Source of the DNA: Alphaproteobacteria bacterium HGW-Alphaproteobacteria-18
Lineage (GTDB): Bacteria; Pseudomonadota; Alphaproteobacteria; Caulobacterales; Hyphomonadaceae
DNA length: 64,000 bases
Reading direction: 5' to 3'
Assembly (NCBI GenBank): GCA_002841155.1
Contig: PHEH01000010.1
Coordinates: 1 to 64,000, forward strand
Shown: positions 1 through 8,649 of the stretch, in pieces
Layout of the letters: the number at the start of each line of letters is the position of its first letter
How positions within the stretch are numbered: position 1 is the first letter of the stretch
Translations under genes and position numbers: made by a program
Notes under the pieces: generated by a model
What the model was told of the DNA's origin: nothing
The model's database searches: none
The model's input: the letters and a program-made list of their open reading frames with translations, nothing else

Positions 1-37
1 GAGGGTTGGGGTGGGGGCGCTATCGGCTTGCTGCGCC

Positions 38-64
38 GTTGGAGTTTTCCGCAAAAACTCCAAC
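38..64. repeat. 11-bp perfect inverted repeat
   Basis: GTTGGAGTTTT at 38-48 is matched by AAAACTCCAAC at 54-64 with a 5-base gap. A further partial copy (GCTCCAAC) follows at 69-76. No T-run follows, so it does not look like a terminator. It lies upstream of the M20 gene and beside the decameric GGGACA repeat, so it may be an operator or a dispersed repeat. Confidence 0.5.
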
Positions 65-93
65 GAAGCTCCAACAAAACGCCAACCAGATTG

Positions 94-133
94 GTGACAG
101 ACTTGGACAAACCGGGACAAATCGGGACATTCC
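94..133. repeat. decameric GGGACA tandem repeat, intergenic copy
   Basis: Four head-to-tail units of exactly 10 bases share the core GGGACA (units begin at 94, 104, 114 and 124). Related arrays with the same period occur inside genes at 18921-18950 and 49099-49140. Confidence 0.55.
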
Positions 134-224
134 TGGCGCCCTCAGACACCTTCCCCTTCCCCCCTGAGACAATCGTGACTAGGCTTGGCCCTGGTTTGTG
201 AAATTCGATTACAGGGGTGTTGCC

Positions 225-1670
225 ATGATGATCCGACGGAGTTTGCTTGTTGCCGTGATGGCGCTGGGGCTGGCGGCGTGTGGAGGCGACCGGCCGGAGG
301 AAGCGGGCACGCCCCGGGAGCTGCGCCCCGATGAAGGCGCCACGGTTTCGACCCAGGGAGCCGTTTCGGGCATGCCGGTGGGCGAACTGCGCTCGGCTGA
401 TCCGAGCCTGGTGGAGCTTTACAAGAAGCTGCATGCCAATCCTGAACTCTCCTTCCGCGAGGTGGAGACTTCCAAGCTGATGGCGGACGAACTGCGCGCG
501 CTGGGCTTTACGGTAACCGAGGGCCTCGGCAATGCCTGGGTACGCGAGAAGGCGATGAAGGATGTGGGCCAGGTGCTGCCCGGTGTGGGCGGTTATGGCG
601 TGGTCGGCGTGTTCGAGAATGGCCGGGGCCCGACGATCCTGATCCGCGCCGATATGGACGGCCTGCCGGTGCCCGACCAGACGGGCTTTGACTTTGCCTC
701 AACGGTGGTCTCGCAGACCTGGACAGGTGTTGAGAGCCCGGTGATGCATGCCTGCGCCCATGACATCCACATGACCGTCTGGGTGGGCACCGCGCGCAAG
801 CTGGTGGCGGAGGCCGACAAATGGAAAGGCACGCTGGTGATGATTGCCCAGCCTGCCGAGGAGATCGGCCTTGGCGCGCAGGCGATGCTGGCCGATGGGC
901 TCTACACGAAATTTCCGTTGCCGGACTATAACCTTGCCCTGCACGTTTCGGCGAGCGCGCCGGCGGGCGTGATCAACTATTCTTCCGGCTACGCACTGGC
1001 CAATGTCGACAGTGTGGACATCAAGGTGAAGGGCGCCGGTGGACATGGCGCCTATCCGCATACGACGCGTGACCCGATCCTGATCGGCGCACATATCGTG
1101 ACCGCGCTGCAAAGCCTTGTCTCGCGCAACACCAACCCGCAGGAATCGGCCGTTGTGACGGTTGGCGCGTTCAAGGCTGGCGCCAAGCACAATATCATCT
1201 CCGATGAGGCCGAACTTCTGATCACCGTACGCTCCTATGATGACAAGACCCGCGCGATGCTGCTCGACGGGATAAAGCGGATTGCCGAAGGCCAGGCGGC
1301 CGCCTTTGGCGCGCCTGCGCCGGAGATCAAGATCGAGAGCGATTATACGCCGGCAACCTATAACGACCCGGCGCTGACCGAGCGGGCGATGAAGGCGGTG
1401 GCCAAGAAAATCGGCGAGGGCAATGTGCGCGCCGTGCCGCCGGTGATGGGCGGGGAAGATTTCAGCCAGTTCGCGCGCACCGATGAAAAGGTGCCCGGCC
1501 TGATCTTCTGGCTGGGCGCGGTGGACCCTGACCGGTATGCCGCCTCACAGAGGGACGGCATGCCCCTGCCCTCGCTGCACTCCCCGCTGTTTGGCCCGGA
1601 CTATGACCCGGCGATTGCCACCGGCGTGGAAGCGATGACCACGGCGGCGATTGATCTGTTCAAGGATTGA
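225..1670 (+). CDS. exported M20-family metallopeptidase/amidohydrolase
   Basis: Predicted lipoprotein amidohydrolase of the M20 (hippurate hydrolase/IAA-amino acid hydrolase) type, likely cleaving N-acyl amino acids or small peptides outside the inner membrane. The ATG at 225 is preferred to an upstream GTG at 198 because AGGGG lies about 8 bases ahead and the product then opens with a lipoprotein signal (MALGLAACGG). The metal-binding motif HACAHD is near residue 175, QPAEE near residue 209 and GGEDFS near the C-terminus, so both zinc clusters look intact. At about 481 residues it is slightly longer than cytosolic relatives because of the leader and a linker. It converges on the P450 gene. 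Family assignment is firm; the substrate is unknown. Confidence 0.85.
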   Translation: MMIRRSLLVAVMALGLAACGGDRPEEAGTPRELRPDEGATVSTQGAVSGMPVGELRSADPSLVELYKKLHANPELSFREVETSKLMADELRALGFTVTEGLGNAWVREKAMKDVGQVLPGVGGYGVVGVFENGRGPTILIRADMDGLPVPDQTGFDFASTVVSQTWTGVESPVMHACAHDIHMTVWVGTARKLVAEADKWKGTLVMIAQPAEEIGLGAQAMLADGLYTKFPLPDYNLALHVSASAPAGVINYSSGYALANVDSVDIKVKGAGGHGAYPHTTRDPILIGAHIVTALQSLVSRNTNPQESAVVTVGAFKAGAKHNIISDEAELLITVRSYDDKTRAMLLDGIKRIAEGQAAAFGAPAPEIKIESDYTPATYNDPALTERAMKAVAKKIGEGNVRAVPPVMGGEDFSQFARTDEKVPGLIFWLGAVDPDRYAASQRDGMPLPSLHSPLFGPDYDPAIATGVEAMTTAAIDLFKD

Positions 1671-1693
1671 CTTCGGGGGCTCAAGGGGCGTCA

Positions 1694-1724
1694 CCCCGGA
1701 TAAGCGCCAGCGCGCTTTCCGGGA
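1694..1724. terminator. stem-loop between convergent genes
   Basis: CCCGGA-T-AAGCGC pairs with GCGCTTTCCGGG, leaving one bulged base. It sits between the convergent M20 and P450 genes and could serve as a bidirectional terminator or REP-like hairpin, although it lacks a clear U-tract. Confidence 0.45.
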
Positions 1725-1739
1725 TGAGGCGGGGTGAGA

Positions 1740-2840
1740 TTACCAGCTAATCTTGAGGGGCGGCAGATCGGCGGGCAGGAGAATGTTCCAGCCGCTAGTG
1801 TCGCCGGTGATTTCAGGCTGGCGAGCAAGGAAGAAGGCGAGCAATTCCTGCAGCGTAGCGCGCACCAGGGCGTGACCGAGGCAGGCGTGCTGACCCATGC
1901 CGAACATCAGCGGGCGGGCATCTGCACGGGACGGGATGAAGCGTTCAGGCGCCGGAAAGGCGCGCGGATCGTGATTGCCGGCCGCCCAGACCATGGCGAG
2001 CGCTGTGCCCGGCGCGATCTGCACATCCCCCAGTGTGACCGGCGCAGTGGTGAGCCGCATGGTCATCGGCGCAGGACTGACCAGACGGAGGCACTCATTC
2101 GCACACTGAGGGGTTGGCGTGAGGGCGTCCCGGTGTGCGGCCGCGACGCGCAGGCTCGCCGTCAGGCCGATGGTTGAGGTTTCGATGGCATCGAAGGCCA
2201 TGCCGGCAATGAGGTCTGCCGCAGTCTCCGCCCCCAGGCTTGCCTGAAGCGCGCGGGCGAAGGGCGCGCCGTTGGCCAGCGCGGCGAGGGAGCGCGCGTG
2301 GGCCTCTCTGGCGGCCGCATCGGCGATGGCGGCTTTGGAGAGGTCCGGTGCCATCGAGAGAACATGGCTCATATCCTGGACGGCGCGTTCCAGGGCAAGC
2401 GCCCCTTCCCGGTCATAGCCGATGACCGAGGCCCAGACAGCGCGCACGAGAGGCGCGATGACGTCTTCCCTGAGATCAAGGTGCGAGGCGGTTTCGGGAA
2501 GGGTTGCAATCGCGGCACGGGCGATAGCGGGAATGCCCACCCTGTTCAGCGCGGCGATCAGGGCGGCGCGGTCTGCGCGGTGGGGCTCACCGGATTTGGT
2601 GAAGACCGAGCGTGTGAGCAGGTGGTAGATGGCCGGGGTTTCGGCCATGGCGGTTTCATCCGGCGCCATGCCGTCAGCGGCCGGATTTCGGGCAAGGGCG
2701 GAAAGTTCGCTATGGCCGAGAATGGCAAGGCCGCCCCAAGGGGCCATCTGTATACGGTGGCCGCCGGCAAAGTCTTCGCGGAAAGCATCGGCAAGGGAAG
2801 ACCAGCCCGAAGGGCGGTCAAAGGTCGTGAAGGTTTTCAT
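1740..2840 (-). CDS. cytochrome P450
   Basis: Soluble bacterial P450 monooxygenase of about 366 residues. The haem-ligand motif FGMGQHACLG is near residue 318, the K-helix ExxR appears as ECLR, and the I-helix carries the acid-threonine pair (IETS) expected for oxygen activation. The start at 2840 (MKTFTTFDRP) is preferred to a TTG 60 bases upstream, which would add an atypical Arg-rich leader. No ferredoxin or reductase gene adjoins it, so its electron donor must be encoded elsewhere. It is somewhat shorter than the usual 400 residues. Substrate cannot be predicted. Confidence 0.85.
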   Translation of the reverse strand: MKTFTTFDRPSGWSSLADAFREDFAGGHRIQMAPWGGLAILGHSELSALARNPAADGMAPDETAMAETPAIYHLLTRSVFTKSGEPHRADRAALIAALNRVGIPAIARAAIATLPETASHLDLREDVIAPLVRAVWASVIGYDREGALALERAVQDMSHVLSMAPDLSKAAIADAAAREAHARSLAALANGAPFARALQASLGAETAADLIAGMAFDAIETSTIGLTASLRVAAAHRDALTPTPQCANECLRLVSPAPMTMRLTTAPVTLGDVQIAPGTALAMVWAAGNHDPRAFPAPERFIPSRADARPLMFGMGQHACLGHALVRATLQELLAFFLARQPEITGDTSGWNILLPADLPPLKISW

Positions 2841-3055
2841 GAGTTTAGTCCTGGAAAGCATGAAGAATCGCCCCGCGCGCGGCAGGAGCGGTGAAGGCAA
2901 GGGCTTCGATGCTTAGCGTTTCCGGACAGATGGCATGGGCGGGGCTTCCTTTCCGGCTTTGAAACTAGCCGCAGCGGCAGGAGGGGACAAGAGGGATGAG
3001 CGGCGCCCAATTATGAACGAGAGGTTTCATTGAAACTTCGGTTCCGGGGTAAGGC

Positions 3056-3083
3056 TTGTTAAACGTCCGTGTGCGTTTATAGG
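3056..3083 (+). promoter_or_regulatory. putative sigma70-type promoter
   Basis: TTGTTA at 3056-3061 and TATAGG at 3078-3083 are separated by 16 bases, and the next start codon is at 3115. This is inferred from pattern only. Confidence 0.35.
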
Positions 3084-3114
3084 ACCCGGCGATCCAGCAA
3101 AGAGGAACAAGCCA

Positions 3115-3465
3115 ATGAATCTCTACCATTGCATGGTTGAGCTCAAGGACCCTGACCGGTCTCTGGCGTTTGCCGCCGCTGTGGACGCCTGGCTCGGGCT
3201 GCTGGAACAGCAGCGCCTTATCCGCAACTGGCGGATGCTGCGGCGCAAGTTCGGGCTGGCCTCCGGCGCGCATACCGATTTCCTCATCGAAATCGAGATC
3301 GACAGTATGGGCGCGCTGGAAGATACGTTCGCGAGCCTCGCCAAGATGGATGATGAAAGCACACGGCTGTATGAGCGCATGCACAGCATGATTGCCTCAA
3401 TGCAGATCGGCCTTTACCGGCCCTATCCCGATCCGGCGCAGCGCGAGCGGATCTCCCTGCTCTGA
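3115..3465 (+). CDS. small conserved soluble protein (DUF6614-like)
   Basis: A 116-residue protein without signal peptide or membrane segment. It opens MNLYHCMVELKD, with alternating beta and helical segments and a hydrophobic stretch FLIEIEID that suggests a ferredoxin-like alpha/beta fold. It resembles from memory the short DUF6614 proteins of Rhodobacterales (same opening and an RNWRMLRRK segment), but I could not check this. GAGG lies about 10 bases before the ATG and a plausible promoter lies at 3056-3083. It is a single-gene unit, divergent from the P450. Function is unknown. Confidence 0.7.
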   Translation: MNLYHCMVELKDPDRSLAFAAAVDAWLGLLEQQRLIRNWRMLRRKFGLASGAHTDFLIEIEIDSMGALEDTFASLAKMDDESTRLYERMHSMIASMQIGLYRPYPDPAQRERISLL

Positions 3466-3649
3466 GGCGGTCACCCCGCAGTTTCAATAAAGGCAGGATT
3501 GAGGCGGGCGGCCTTGCCTTGCGGCCATGTCTGCGCTAGATACCCTTTTGCTCAGACTGCGTAAAAGGTTCACGCCTCCGTCGCGAAAGAGCCCTGGAAG
3601 CCAGAGCGTTTTGAGGATGCCCCTTGAAACGCTTCTTTTCAGGCCTAAC

Positions 3650-3670
3650 TTATACTCAAATCGAGCATAA
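3650..3670. promoter_or_regulatory. palindromic operator upstream of nadA
   Basis: TTATACTC-N5-GAGCATAA is an inverted repeat of two 8-base arms with one mismatch. It begins 50 bases before the nadA start and contains TATACT, a good -10 element. Placement over a promoter suggests a repressor of NAD synthesis; NadQ or NrtR type regulators are known for nad operons in proteobacteria, but which one binds here is inference. Confidence 0.5.
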
Positions 3671-3699
3671 ATAGCTCGGTTGGTTGAAGGAGGTTCTCC

Positions 3700-4842
3700 A
3701 TGGCACGTCTCATCGATGCCGGTCCCGGCTGCCCTACCCCCACCCCGCTCCGCGGCAAATCTGCTGCTGAAGCGCGGGGCCTGGTCTATGATGACGCCGT
3801 GAAGGCAGAGACCGATGCGCTCTATCCGCTGGTGCAGGATTTCGTGACGCCGATGGAATGGCCCGCGATTGCCCCGCTGGTGGCCGGTATCAACCGGCTG
3901 AAGCGCGAGAAGAATGCCGTGATCCTGGCGCACAACTACATGACGCCGGACATTTTCAGCCTGGTGGGCGATTTCCGCGGCGACAGCCTTCAGCTGGCGC
4001 GCGAAGCGGCCAAGGTTGAGCAGAAGGTGATCGTGCAGGCGGGCGTGCATTTCATGGCCGAGACCTCCAAGATCCTTGCGCCGGAGAAGACCGTGCTGAT
4101 CCCCTCGCTGGAAGCCGGCTGCTCGCTGGCGAGTTCGATCAACGGCGCCGATGTGCGCCTGATCAAAGAGAAGTTCCCGAATTATCCGATCGTGACCTAT
4201 GTGAACTGCACCGCCGAGGTGAAGGCCGAGTGCCACATCACGTGCACCAGCTCCAACGCGGCGCAGGTGGTCGAAGCGATCGCCAAGGAATGGAATTCCG
4301 ACACCGTGATCCTGGTGCCGGACCAATACCTTGCAAAGAATGTGGCCGCCCAGACGAATATCCGCATCCTCACCTGGCCGGGCGCCTGTGAGGTGCATGA
4401 GCAGTTTTCAGCCGAAGATGTGGCCCAGCTGCGCGAGGCCCATCCGGGCGTCGTGATCCTGGCCCACCCTGAATGCCCGCCCGATGTGCTGGAAGTGGCA
4501 GACTATGCTGGCTCGACCGCCGCGCTGGCCAATTATGTGTCGGAGAAGCGCCCTGCCAAGGTGGTGCTGCTGACCGAATGCTCGATGAGCGACAATGTGG
4601 CGGCGGTGAACCCCGGCGTGAATTTCATCCGGCCGTGTAACCTTTGCCCGCACATGAAGCGGATCACGCTGGAAAACATCTATGACTGCCTGATGACGGG
4701 CACGCATGAGGTGACCATTCCGGAGGATGTGCGGGTGCGCGCGAAACAGGCGCTCGACGCGATGCTGGCGCTGCCGAAAATGGAGCGGCCGCTGGATTTC
4801 GTGACCGGCCTCAAGCCGATGGAACTCGAACTGGTAAACTAG
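3700..4842 (+). CDS. nadA: quinolinate synthase
   Basis: Condenses iminoaspartate with dihydroxyacetone phosphate to quinolinate, the second step of de novo NAD synthesis. The protein has 380 residues. The three cysteines expected to bind the [4Fe-4S] cluster are visible at about residue 141 (AGCSLA), 230 (WPGACEVH) and 316 (CNLCPHM), and AHNYM near residue 69 and AHPECPPDV match family motifs. AGGAGG lies 8 bases before the ATG. It heads the nadA-x-nadB-nadC unit and has a palindromic operator upstream. The N-terminal extension of roughly 50 residues fits the longer alphaproteobacterial form. Confidence 0.97.
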   Translation: MARLIDAGPGCPTPTPLRGKSAAEARGLVYDDAVKAETDALYPLVQDFVTPMEWPAIAPLVAGINRLKREKNAVILAHNYMTPDIFSLVGDFRGDSLQLAREAAKVEQKVIVQAGVHFMAETSKILAPEKTVLIPSLEAGCSLASSINGADVRLIKEKFPNYPIVTYVNCTAEVKAECHITCTSSNAAQVVEAIAKEWNSDTVILVPDQYLAKNVAAQTNIRILTWPGACEVHEQFSAEDVAQLREAHPGVVILAHPECPPDVLEVADYAGSTAALANYVSEKRPAKVVLLTECSMSDNVAAVNPGVNFIRPCNLCPHMKRITLENIYDCLMTGTHEVTIPEDVRVRAKQALDAMLALPKMERPLDFVTGLKPMELELVN

Positions 4843-4910
4843 TGTGCAAACCGGCTTGCCAGCGGGGGCAGGCCGGGGTGAAGTCTAAGGGCGTGTTCAG
4901 GAGAGTGGCC

Positions 4911-5378
4911 ATGCGGATATTCGGTGGACGCACTGTCATGGTGCTGGCGATGGCGTGCCTGATGGCAAGCCCGGCGCTGGCAAATTCCGGCAAGACGAAA
5001 GATCCGTCTGATGTGCTGGGCAGCTGGAGCTTCCAGACGAGCCCGTATCGCAGCGGCCAATGTGTGATGACCGGCACGATGCGCCTCTCGCCCCATCCGG
5101 ACCAGGACCGCTATGCGTGTGAGCTGACCGCTGTTGAGATGTGCTCCATGTGGGGCCGCTCGGTCGTGCGCCAGTCCTGCGAGGCCAGCCGCTTTGGCAA
5201 TCAGGTGTCGATCCGCTCCACCATCGAGGAGATGCTGGAGTCCAAGTTTGAAGGCCTGCTCTATGTGCCGGACAATTTCACGCTGACGATCCAGTCTCAC
5301 GAACGCATGTTCGGGGCGCTCGTCTCTGCTGTCACCGCGCCGGTGGAATTCCGCCGCGCGAATGACGGCATTTCCTGA
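4911..5378 (+). CDS. exported protein of unknown function inside the nad operon
   Basis: A 155-residue product with a Sec signal peptide (VMVLAMACLMASPALA). The start at 4911 is chosen because CAGGAGAG lies ahead and the signal begins there; an upstream GTG overlaps the nadA stop. The mature part has four cysteines (GQC, YACEL, EMC, QSC) and a beta-rich pattern around GSWSF and TGTMRL, compatible with a lipocalin-like periplasmic barrel with disulfides. Its stop lies 13 bases before the preferred nadB start, so it is almost certainly co-transcribed with the NAD genes. I do not recognise the family and propose no enzyme activity. Confidence 0.75.
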   Translation: MRIFGGRTVMVLAMACLMASPALANSGKTKDPSDVLGSWSFQTSPYRSGQCVMTGTMRLSPHPDQDRYACELTAVEMCSMWGRSVVRQSCEASRFGNQVSIRSTIEEMLESKFEGLLYVPDNFTLTIQSHERMFGALVSAVTAPVEFRRANDGIS

Positions 5379-5391
5379 TCGGATAAAAACC

Positions 5392-6930
5392 ATGCTCTCA
5401 GGGACTGATGACCGCCTGCATGCCGGCGCGGGTGCCACGACAGATGTGTTGATCGTCGGGGCGGGCCTGGCGGGGCTGTTTCTGGCGCTGAAGCTGGCGC
5501 CGCGGCCGTGCCTTGTGATCTCGCCGGCGCCGCTCGGCCAAGCCTCATCCTCGGCCTGGGCGCAGGGAGGATTGGCCGCCGCGCTGCATCCCCTCGACAG
5601 CCCGGCCCAGCATGCTGCTGACACGGTGGCGGCGGGCGCCGACCTGGTTGACCCGGTGATTGCGCGGCTGATTGCTGAAGATGGGCCGGCGCGCGTGCGC
5701 GACCTGGTGGCGCTGGGCGTTCCGTTTGACCGCACGCCGGATGGCCAGCTTGCCCTGTCGCTGGAGGCGGCTCATTCGCATCCGCGCGTGGCGCGTGTTT
5801 CGGGCGACCTTGCCGGCAAGGCGATCATGGACGCGCTGGTGGCGGCGGTGGCCGCGGCCCCGCATATCGAACTCATCGAAGGTGCGCGGGCCGAGGCGCT
5901 TCTTCAGGACACGAACGGACGGGTGGCGGGCGTTGTGCTGCGCGGCCAGACCGGGCGGCCATTTGTGAAGACCGCGCGGGAGACCGTGCTGTGCACCGGC
6001 GGATCGGGCGGGCTCTACCGCGTGACGACCAACCCCAAAGAAGCGCAGGGCGAGGCCATCGCGATGGCGCATGTGGCGGGCGCTGTGCTCGCCGATCTTG
6101 AGTTTGTGCAGTTCCACCCGACGGGCATCGACATTGGCCGCGACCCTGCCCCGCTGGCGACCGAGGCGCTGCGCGGCGAAGGCGCCACGCTGCACAATGC
6201 CGACGGGCGCGCTTTCATGGCGGACTATCATCCGCTGGCAGAGCTTGCCCCGCGCGACGAGGTGGCGCGCGCCATCCATGCCGAGCGGGCCGCCGGCCGG
6301 GGCGCGTTTCTCAATTGCATCACGGCGGTGGGCGAGGAATTTCCGCACCATTTCCCGACCGTGTTTGGTGCCTGCATGAGCGCGAACATAGACCCGCGCC
6401 GCGACATGATCCCGGTGGCGCCCGCCGCGCATTATCATATGGGCGGGATAATTTCCGATCTCTGGGGGCGCTCGACGCTGGACGGACTTTCCGTCTGCGG
6501 AGAGTGTTCCTCCACCGGCGCGCATGGCGCCAACCGGCTGGCGTCGAACTCGCTGCTGGAAGCGGTGGTGTTTGCCGAGCGGATTGCCCGGCGCCTGCGC
6601 GACGCCGGCCTCAATGAAGCGGGCGCCAGCACGGGCGCGGTGACAGCGCGCCTCGCCGGGCCGGACATGCTGGCGCTTCGCGAGGCCATGTCGCGCCATT
6701 GCGGCGTGGTGCGCGAGGCGGGCGGGCTGACAGATCTGCTGAGCCTGATCGAACGGCTGGAAGCGGGCACGCCCGGCGCGCCGCAGCTGACGGCCGCGCG
6801 GCTGATCGCGAGCGGGGCCCTTGCGCGCACCGAAAGCCGCGGCGGGCATTTCCGCACCGATTATCCCGACACCGGCGCGCCGGAGCGCCAGTTCCTGTTC
6901 CACACAAGCCGCGAGGCACTTGTCATATGA
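5392..6930 (+). CDS. nadB: L-aspartate oxidase
   Basis: Flavoprotein oxidising L-aspartate to iminoaspartate for NadA. The Rossmann FAD motif DVLIVGAGLAGL is close to the N-terminus, followed by SSSAWAQGGLAAAL, EFVQFHPT, and HYHMGGI with the catalytic region of the succinate dehydrogenase/fumarate reductase flavoprotein family. The C-terminal helical domain ends with the RTESRGGHFRTDYP motif. About 512 residues, normal length. The ATG at 5392 has GGAT 7 bases ahead; an alternative at 5362 would overlap the preceding gene by 17 bases. It overlaps nadC by ATGA, which implies translational coupling. Confidence 0.96.
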   Translation: MLSGTDDRLHAGAGATTDVLIVGAGLAGLFLALKLAPRPCLVISPAPLGQASSSAWAQGGLAAALHPLDSPAQHAADTVAAGADLVDPVIARLIAEDGPARVRDLVALGVPFDRTPDGQLALSLEAAHSHPRVARVSGDLAGKAIMDALVAAVAAAPHIELIEGARAEALLQDTNGRVAGVVLRGQTGRPFVKTARETVLCTGGSGGLYRVTTNPKEAQGEAIAMAHVAGAVLADLEFVQFHPTGIDIGRDPAPLATEALRGEGATLHNADGRAFMADYHPLAELAPRDEVARAIHAERAAGRGAFLNCITAVGEEFPHHFPTVFGACMSANIDPRRDMIPVAPAAHYHMGGIISDLWGRSTLDGLSVCGECSSTGAHGANRLASNSLLEAVVFAERIARRLRDAGLNEAGASTGAVTARLAGPDMLALREAMSRHCGVVREAGGLTDLLSLIERLEAGTPGAPQLTAARLIASGALARTESRGGHFRTDYPDTGAPERQFLFHTSREALVI

Positions 6931-7784
6931 CGCTCTATATTCCCCCGCTTTCCCCGATTATCCTTGATCCGATTGTCCGCCTGGCGCTGGCCGAAGATCT
7001 GGGACGGGCGGGCGACCTGACGAGCGACGCGACCATTCCGCCCGAAACGCAGCTTTCGGTGGTGATTGCGGCGCGGCAGGCCGGCGTGATTGCCGGGCTG
7101 GATGTGGCGGCGTATTCGGCGAGCCTGGTTGACCCGGCGCTGAAGCTGGAGATCGAAAAGCCCGATGGCAGCCGCCTTGCCCCCGGCGATGTGGTGGCGC
7201 GGCTCTCGGGATCGGCGCGGTCCATCCTGACGGCCGAGCGCACCATGCTGAACTTTCTGGGGCGTCTGTCGGGCGTTGCCAGCCTGACGCGGCAATATGT
7301 CGACGCGGTGGCGCATACCAAGACCCGTATCGTCTGCACACGGAAAACAACCCCAGGCCACCGGGCGTTGGAAAAGCGCGCCGTGCGCTGCGGCGGGGGA
7401 ACGTCTCACCGTTATGGCCTGGATGACGCGATCCTGATCAAGGACAATCACATCGCCGCCTGTGGCGGGTCGATCGCCGATACGCTGGCGCGGGCCAAAG
7501 CCTATGCCGGGCATCTGCGGATGATCGAGATCGAGGTCGATACGCTGGCCCAGCTTGAAGAGGCCCTGAAATATGGTCCGCATGCGATCCTTCTGGACAA
7601 TATGAGCCTACCACAGCTGCGCGAGGCGGTGGCGATCACAGGCGGGCGCGTGCCGCTGGAAGCATCGGGCGGGGTGACGCTGGCTTCCGTTGCGGCAATT
7701 GCCGAGACGGGTGTGGACTTCATTTCCTCGGGCGCCCTGACCCATTCGGCGCCCAATCTTGACCTTGGCCTCGATGTGGTCTGA
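6927..7784 (+). CDS. nadC: nicotinate-nucleotide pyrophosphorylase (carboxylating)
   Basis: Quinolinate phosphoribosyltransferase, third enzyme of the pathway, making nicotinate mononucleotide. Its 285 residues include TRKTTPGHR, KRAVRCGGG, HRYGLDDAILIKDNH and the C-terminal EASGGV and DFISSGALTHS, all typical active-site segments. The start codon overlaps the nadB stop (ATGA), so this start is preferred over longer frames that run through nadB. It ends the NAD unit; the SDR gene begins 40 bases further on the same strand. Confidence 0.97.
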   Translation: MTLYIPPLSPIILDPIVRLALAEDLGRAGDLTSDATIPPETQLSVVIAARQAGVIAGLDVAAYSASLVDPALKLEIEKPDGSRLAPGDVVARLSGSARSILTAERTMLNFLGRLSGVASLTRQYVDAVAHTKTRIVCTRKTTPGHRALEKRAVRCGGGTSHRYGLDDAILIKDNHIAACGGSIADTLARAKAYAGHLRMIEIEVDTLAQLEEALKYGPHAILLDNMSLPQLREAVAITGGRVPLEASGGVTLASVAAIAETGVDFISSGALTHSAPNLDLGLDVV

Positions 7785-7824
7785 CAGTCTGCGCCAGACA
7801 CGCTGACAGAGTCAGTGACAGATC

Positions 7825-8649
7825 ATGGCGGAGGAAAACATGGCAGGCGCAAACGGCCGCAAGGCAATTTTCATCACGGGCGCAGCCTCAGGCATCGGCG
7901 CAGAAACCGCGCGTCACTTTGCGCGCAAGGGCTGGTTCTGCGGGCTCTATGACGTCAACGAGATGGGCCTCAAAACCGTAGCCACCGAGATCGGCGCGGA
8001 GAATTGCCACCTCGCCAAACTCGACGTGACCAAGCGCGCCGACTGGGCCACCGCGATGGAGGGCTTTGGCGCCGCCACCGGGGGCAAGATGGACGCGCTG
8101 TTCAACAATGCCGGCATCGGACGCCATGGCTGGTTTGAGGAAATTCCCGCTGAAGAGGCCGATCTCATCATCGACATCAATGTGAAAGGCGTGGTCAACG
8201 GCGTCTATGCCGCCCTGCCCCTCCTGAAGGCGACGCCCGGCGCGCGGATCGTCAATACCGCCTCCTCTGCCGGGATTGTCGGGGCGCCGCAGCTCTCGGT
8301 CTATTCTGCGTCCAAATGGGCGGTGCGGGGGCTGACCGAGGCGCTGGACGCGGAGTTCCGGGATCTCGGCATCCGCGTCACCACGCTGATGCCCTGGTTT
8401 GTCGACACGCCGATCCTGGAGATGGGCAAGACCGAAGGCGCCAATGAGAAGATGTCGGACCAGATGAAGGCGAATGGCGCCAAGGTCTATCCGGTGTCGA
8501 TGGCGGCCGAAAAGGTGTGGGACGCCGTGCATGGCGAGGACATCTATTACATGGTGGGCGCTGAGGCCGACCGGGCGCGCTTCATGACACGCTGGCTGCC
8601 GGGGCTGGTACGCAAATCCATTCGCAAGAATGTGCCAGCGCGCGATTAG
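7825..8649 (+). CDS. short-chain dehydrogenase/reductase
   Basis: Classical SDR of 274 residues. TGAASGIG is the nucleotide-binding glycine motif, NNAGIG is present, and the catalytic set is Ser (NTASSAGI), YSASK and the Asn further upstream. The C-terminal portion after PWFVDTPIL is slightly longer than minimal SDRs. It may be co-transcribed with nadC but has no obvious role in NAD synthesis. It converges on the O-methyltransferase gene and overlaps it by 4 bases. An alternative start at MAGANGRK (7840) is possible. Substrate unknown. Confidence 0.88.
   Translation: MAEENMAGANGRKAIFITGAASGIGAETARHFARKGWFCGLYDVNEMGLKTVATEIGAENCHLAKLDVTKRADWATAMEGFGAATGGKMDALFNNAGIGRHGWFEEIPAEEADLIIDINVKGVVNGVYAALPLLKATPGARIVNTASSAGIVGAPQLSVYSASKWAVRGLTEALDAEFRDLGIRVTTLMPWFVDTPILEMGKTEGANEKMSDQMKANGAKVYPVSMAAEKVWDAVHGEDIYYMVGAEADRARFMTRWLPGLVRKSIRKNVPARD

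Noticed and set aside
94-133. CRISPR array
   Set aside because: The repeated units are only 10 bases with no spacers or cas genes.
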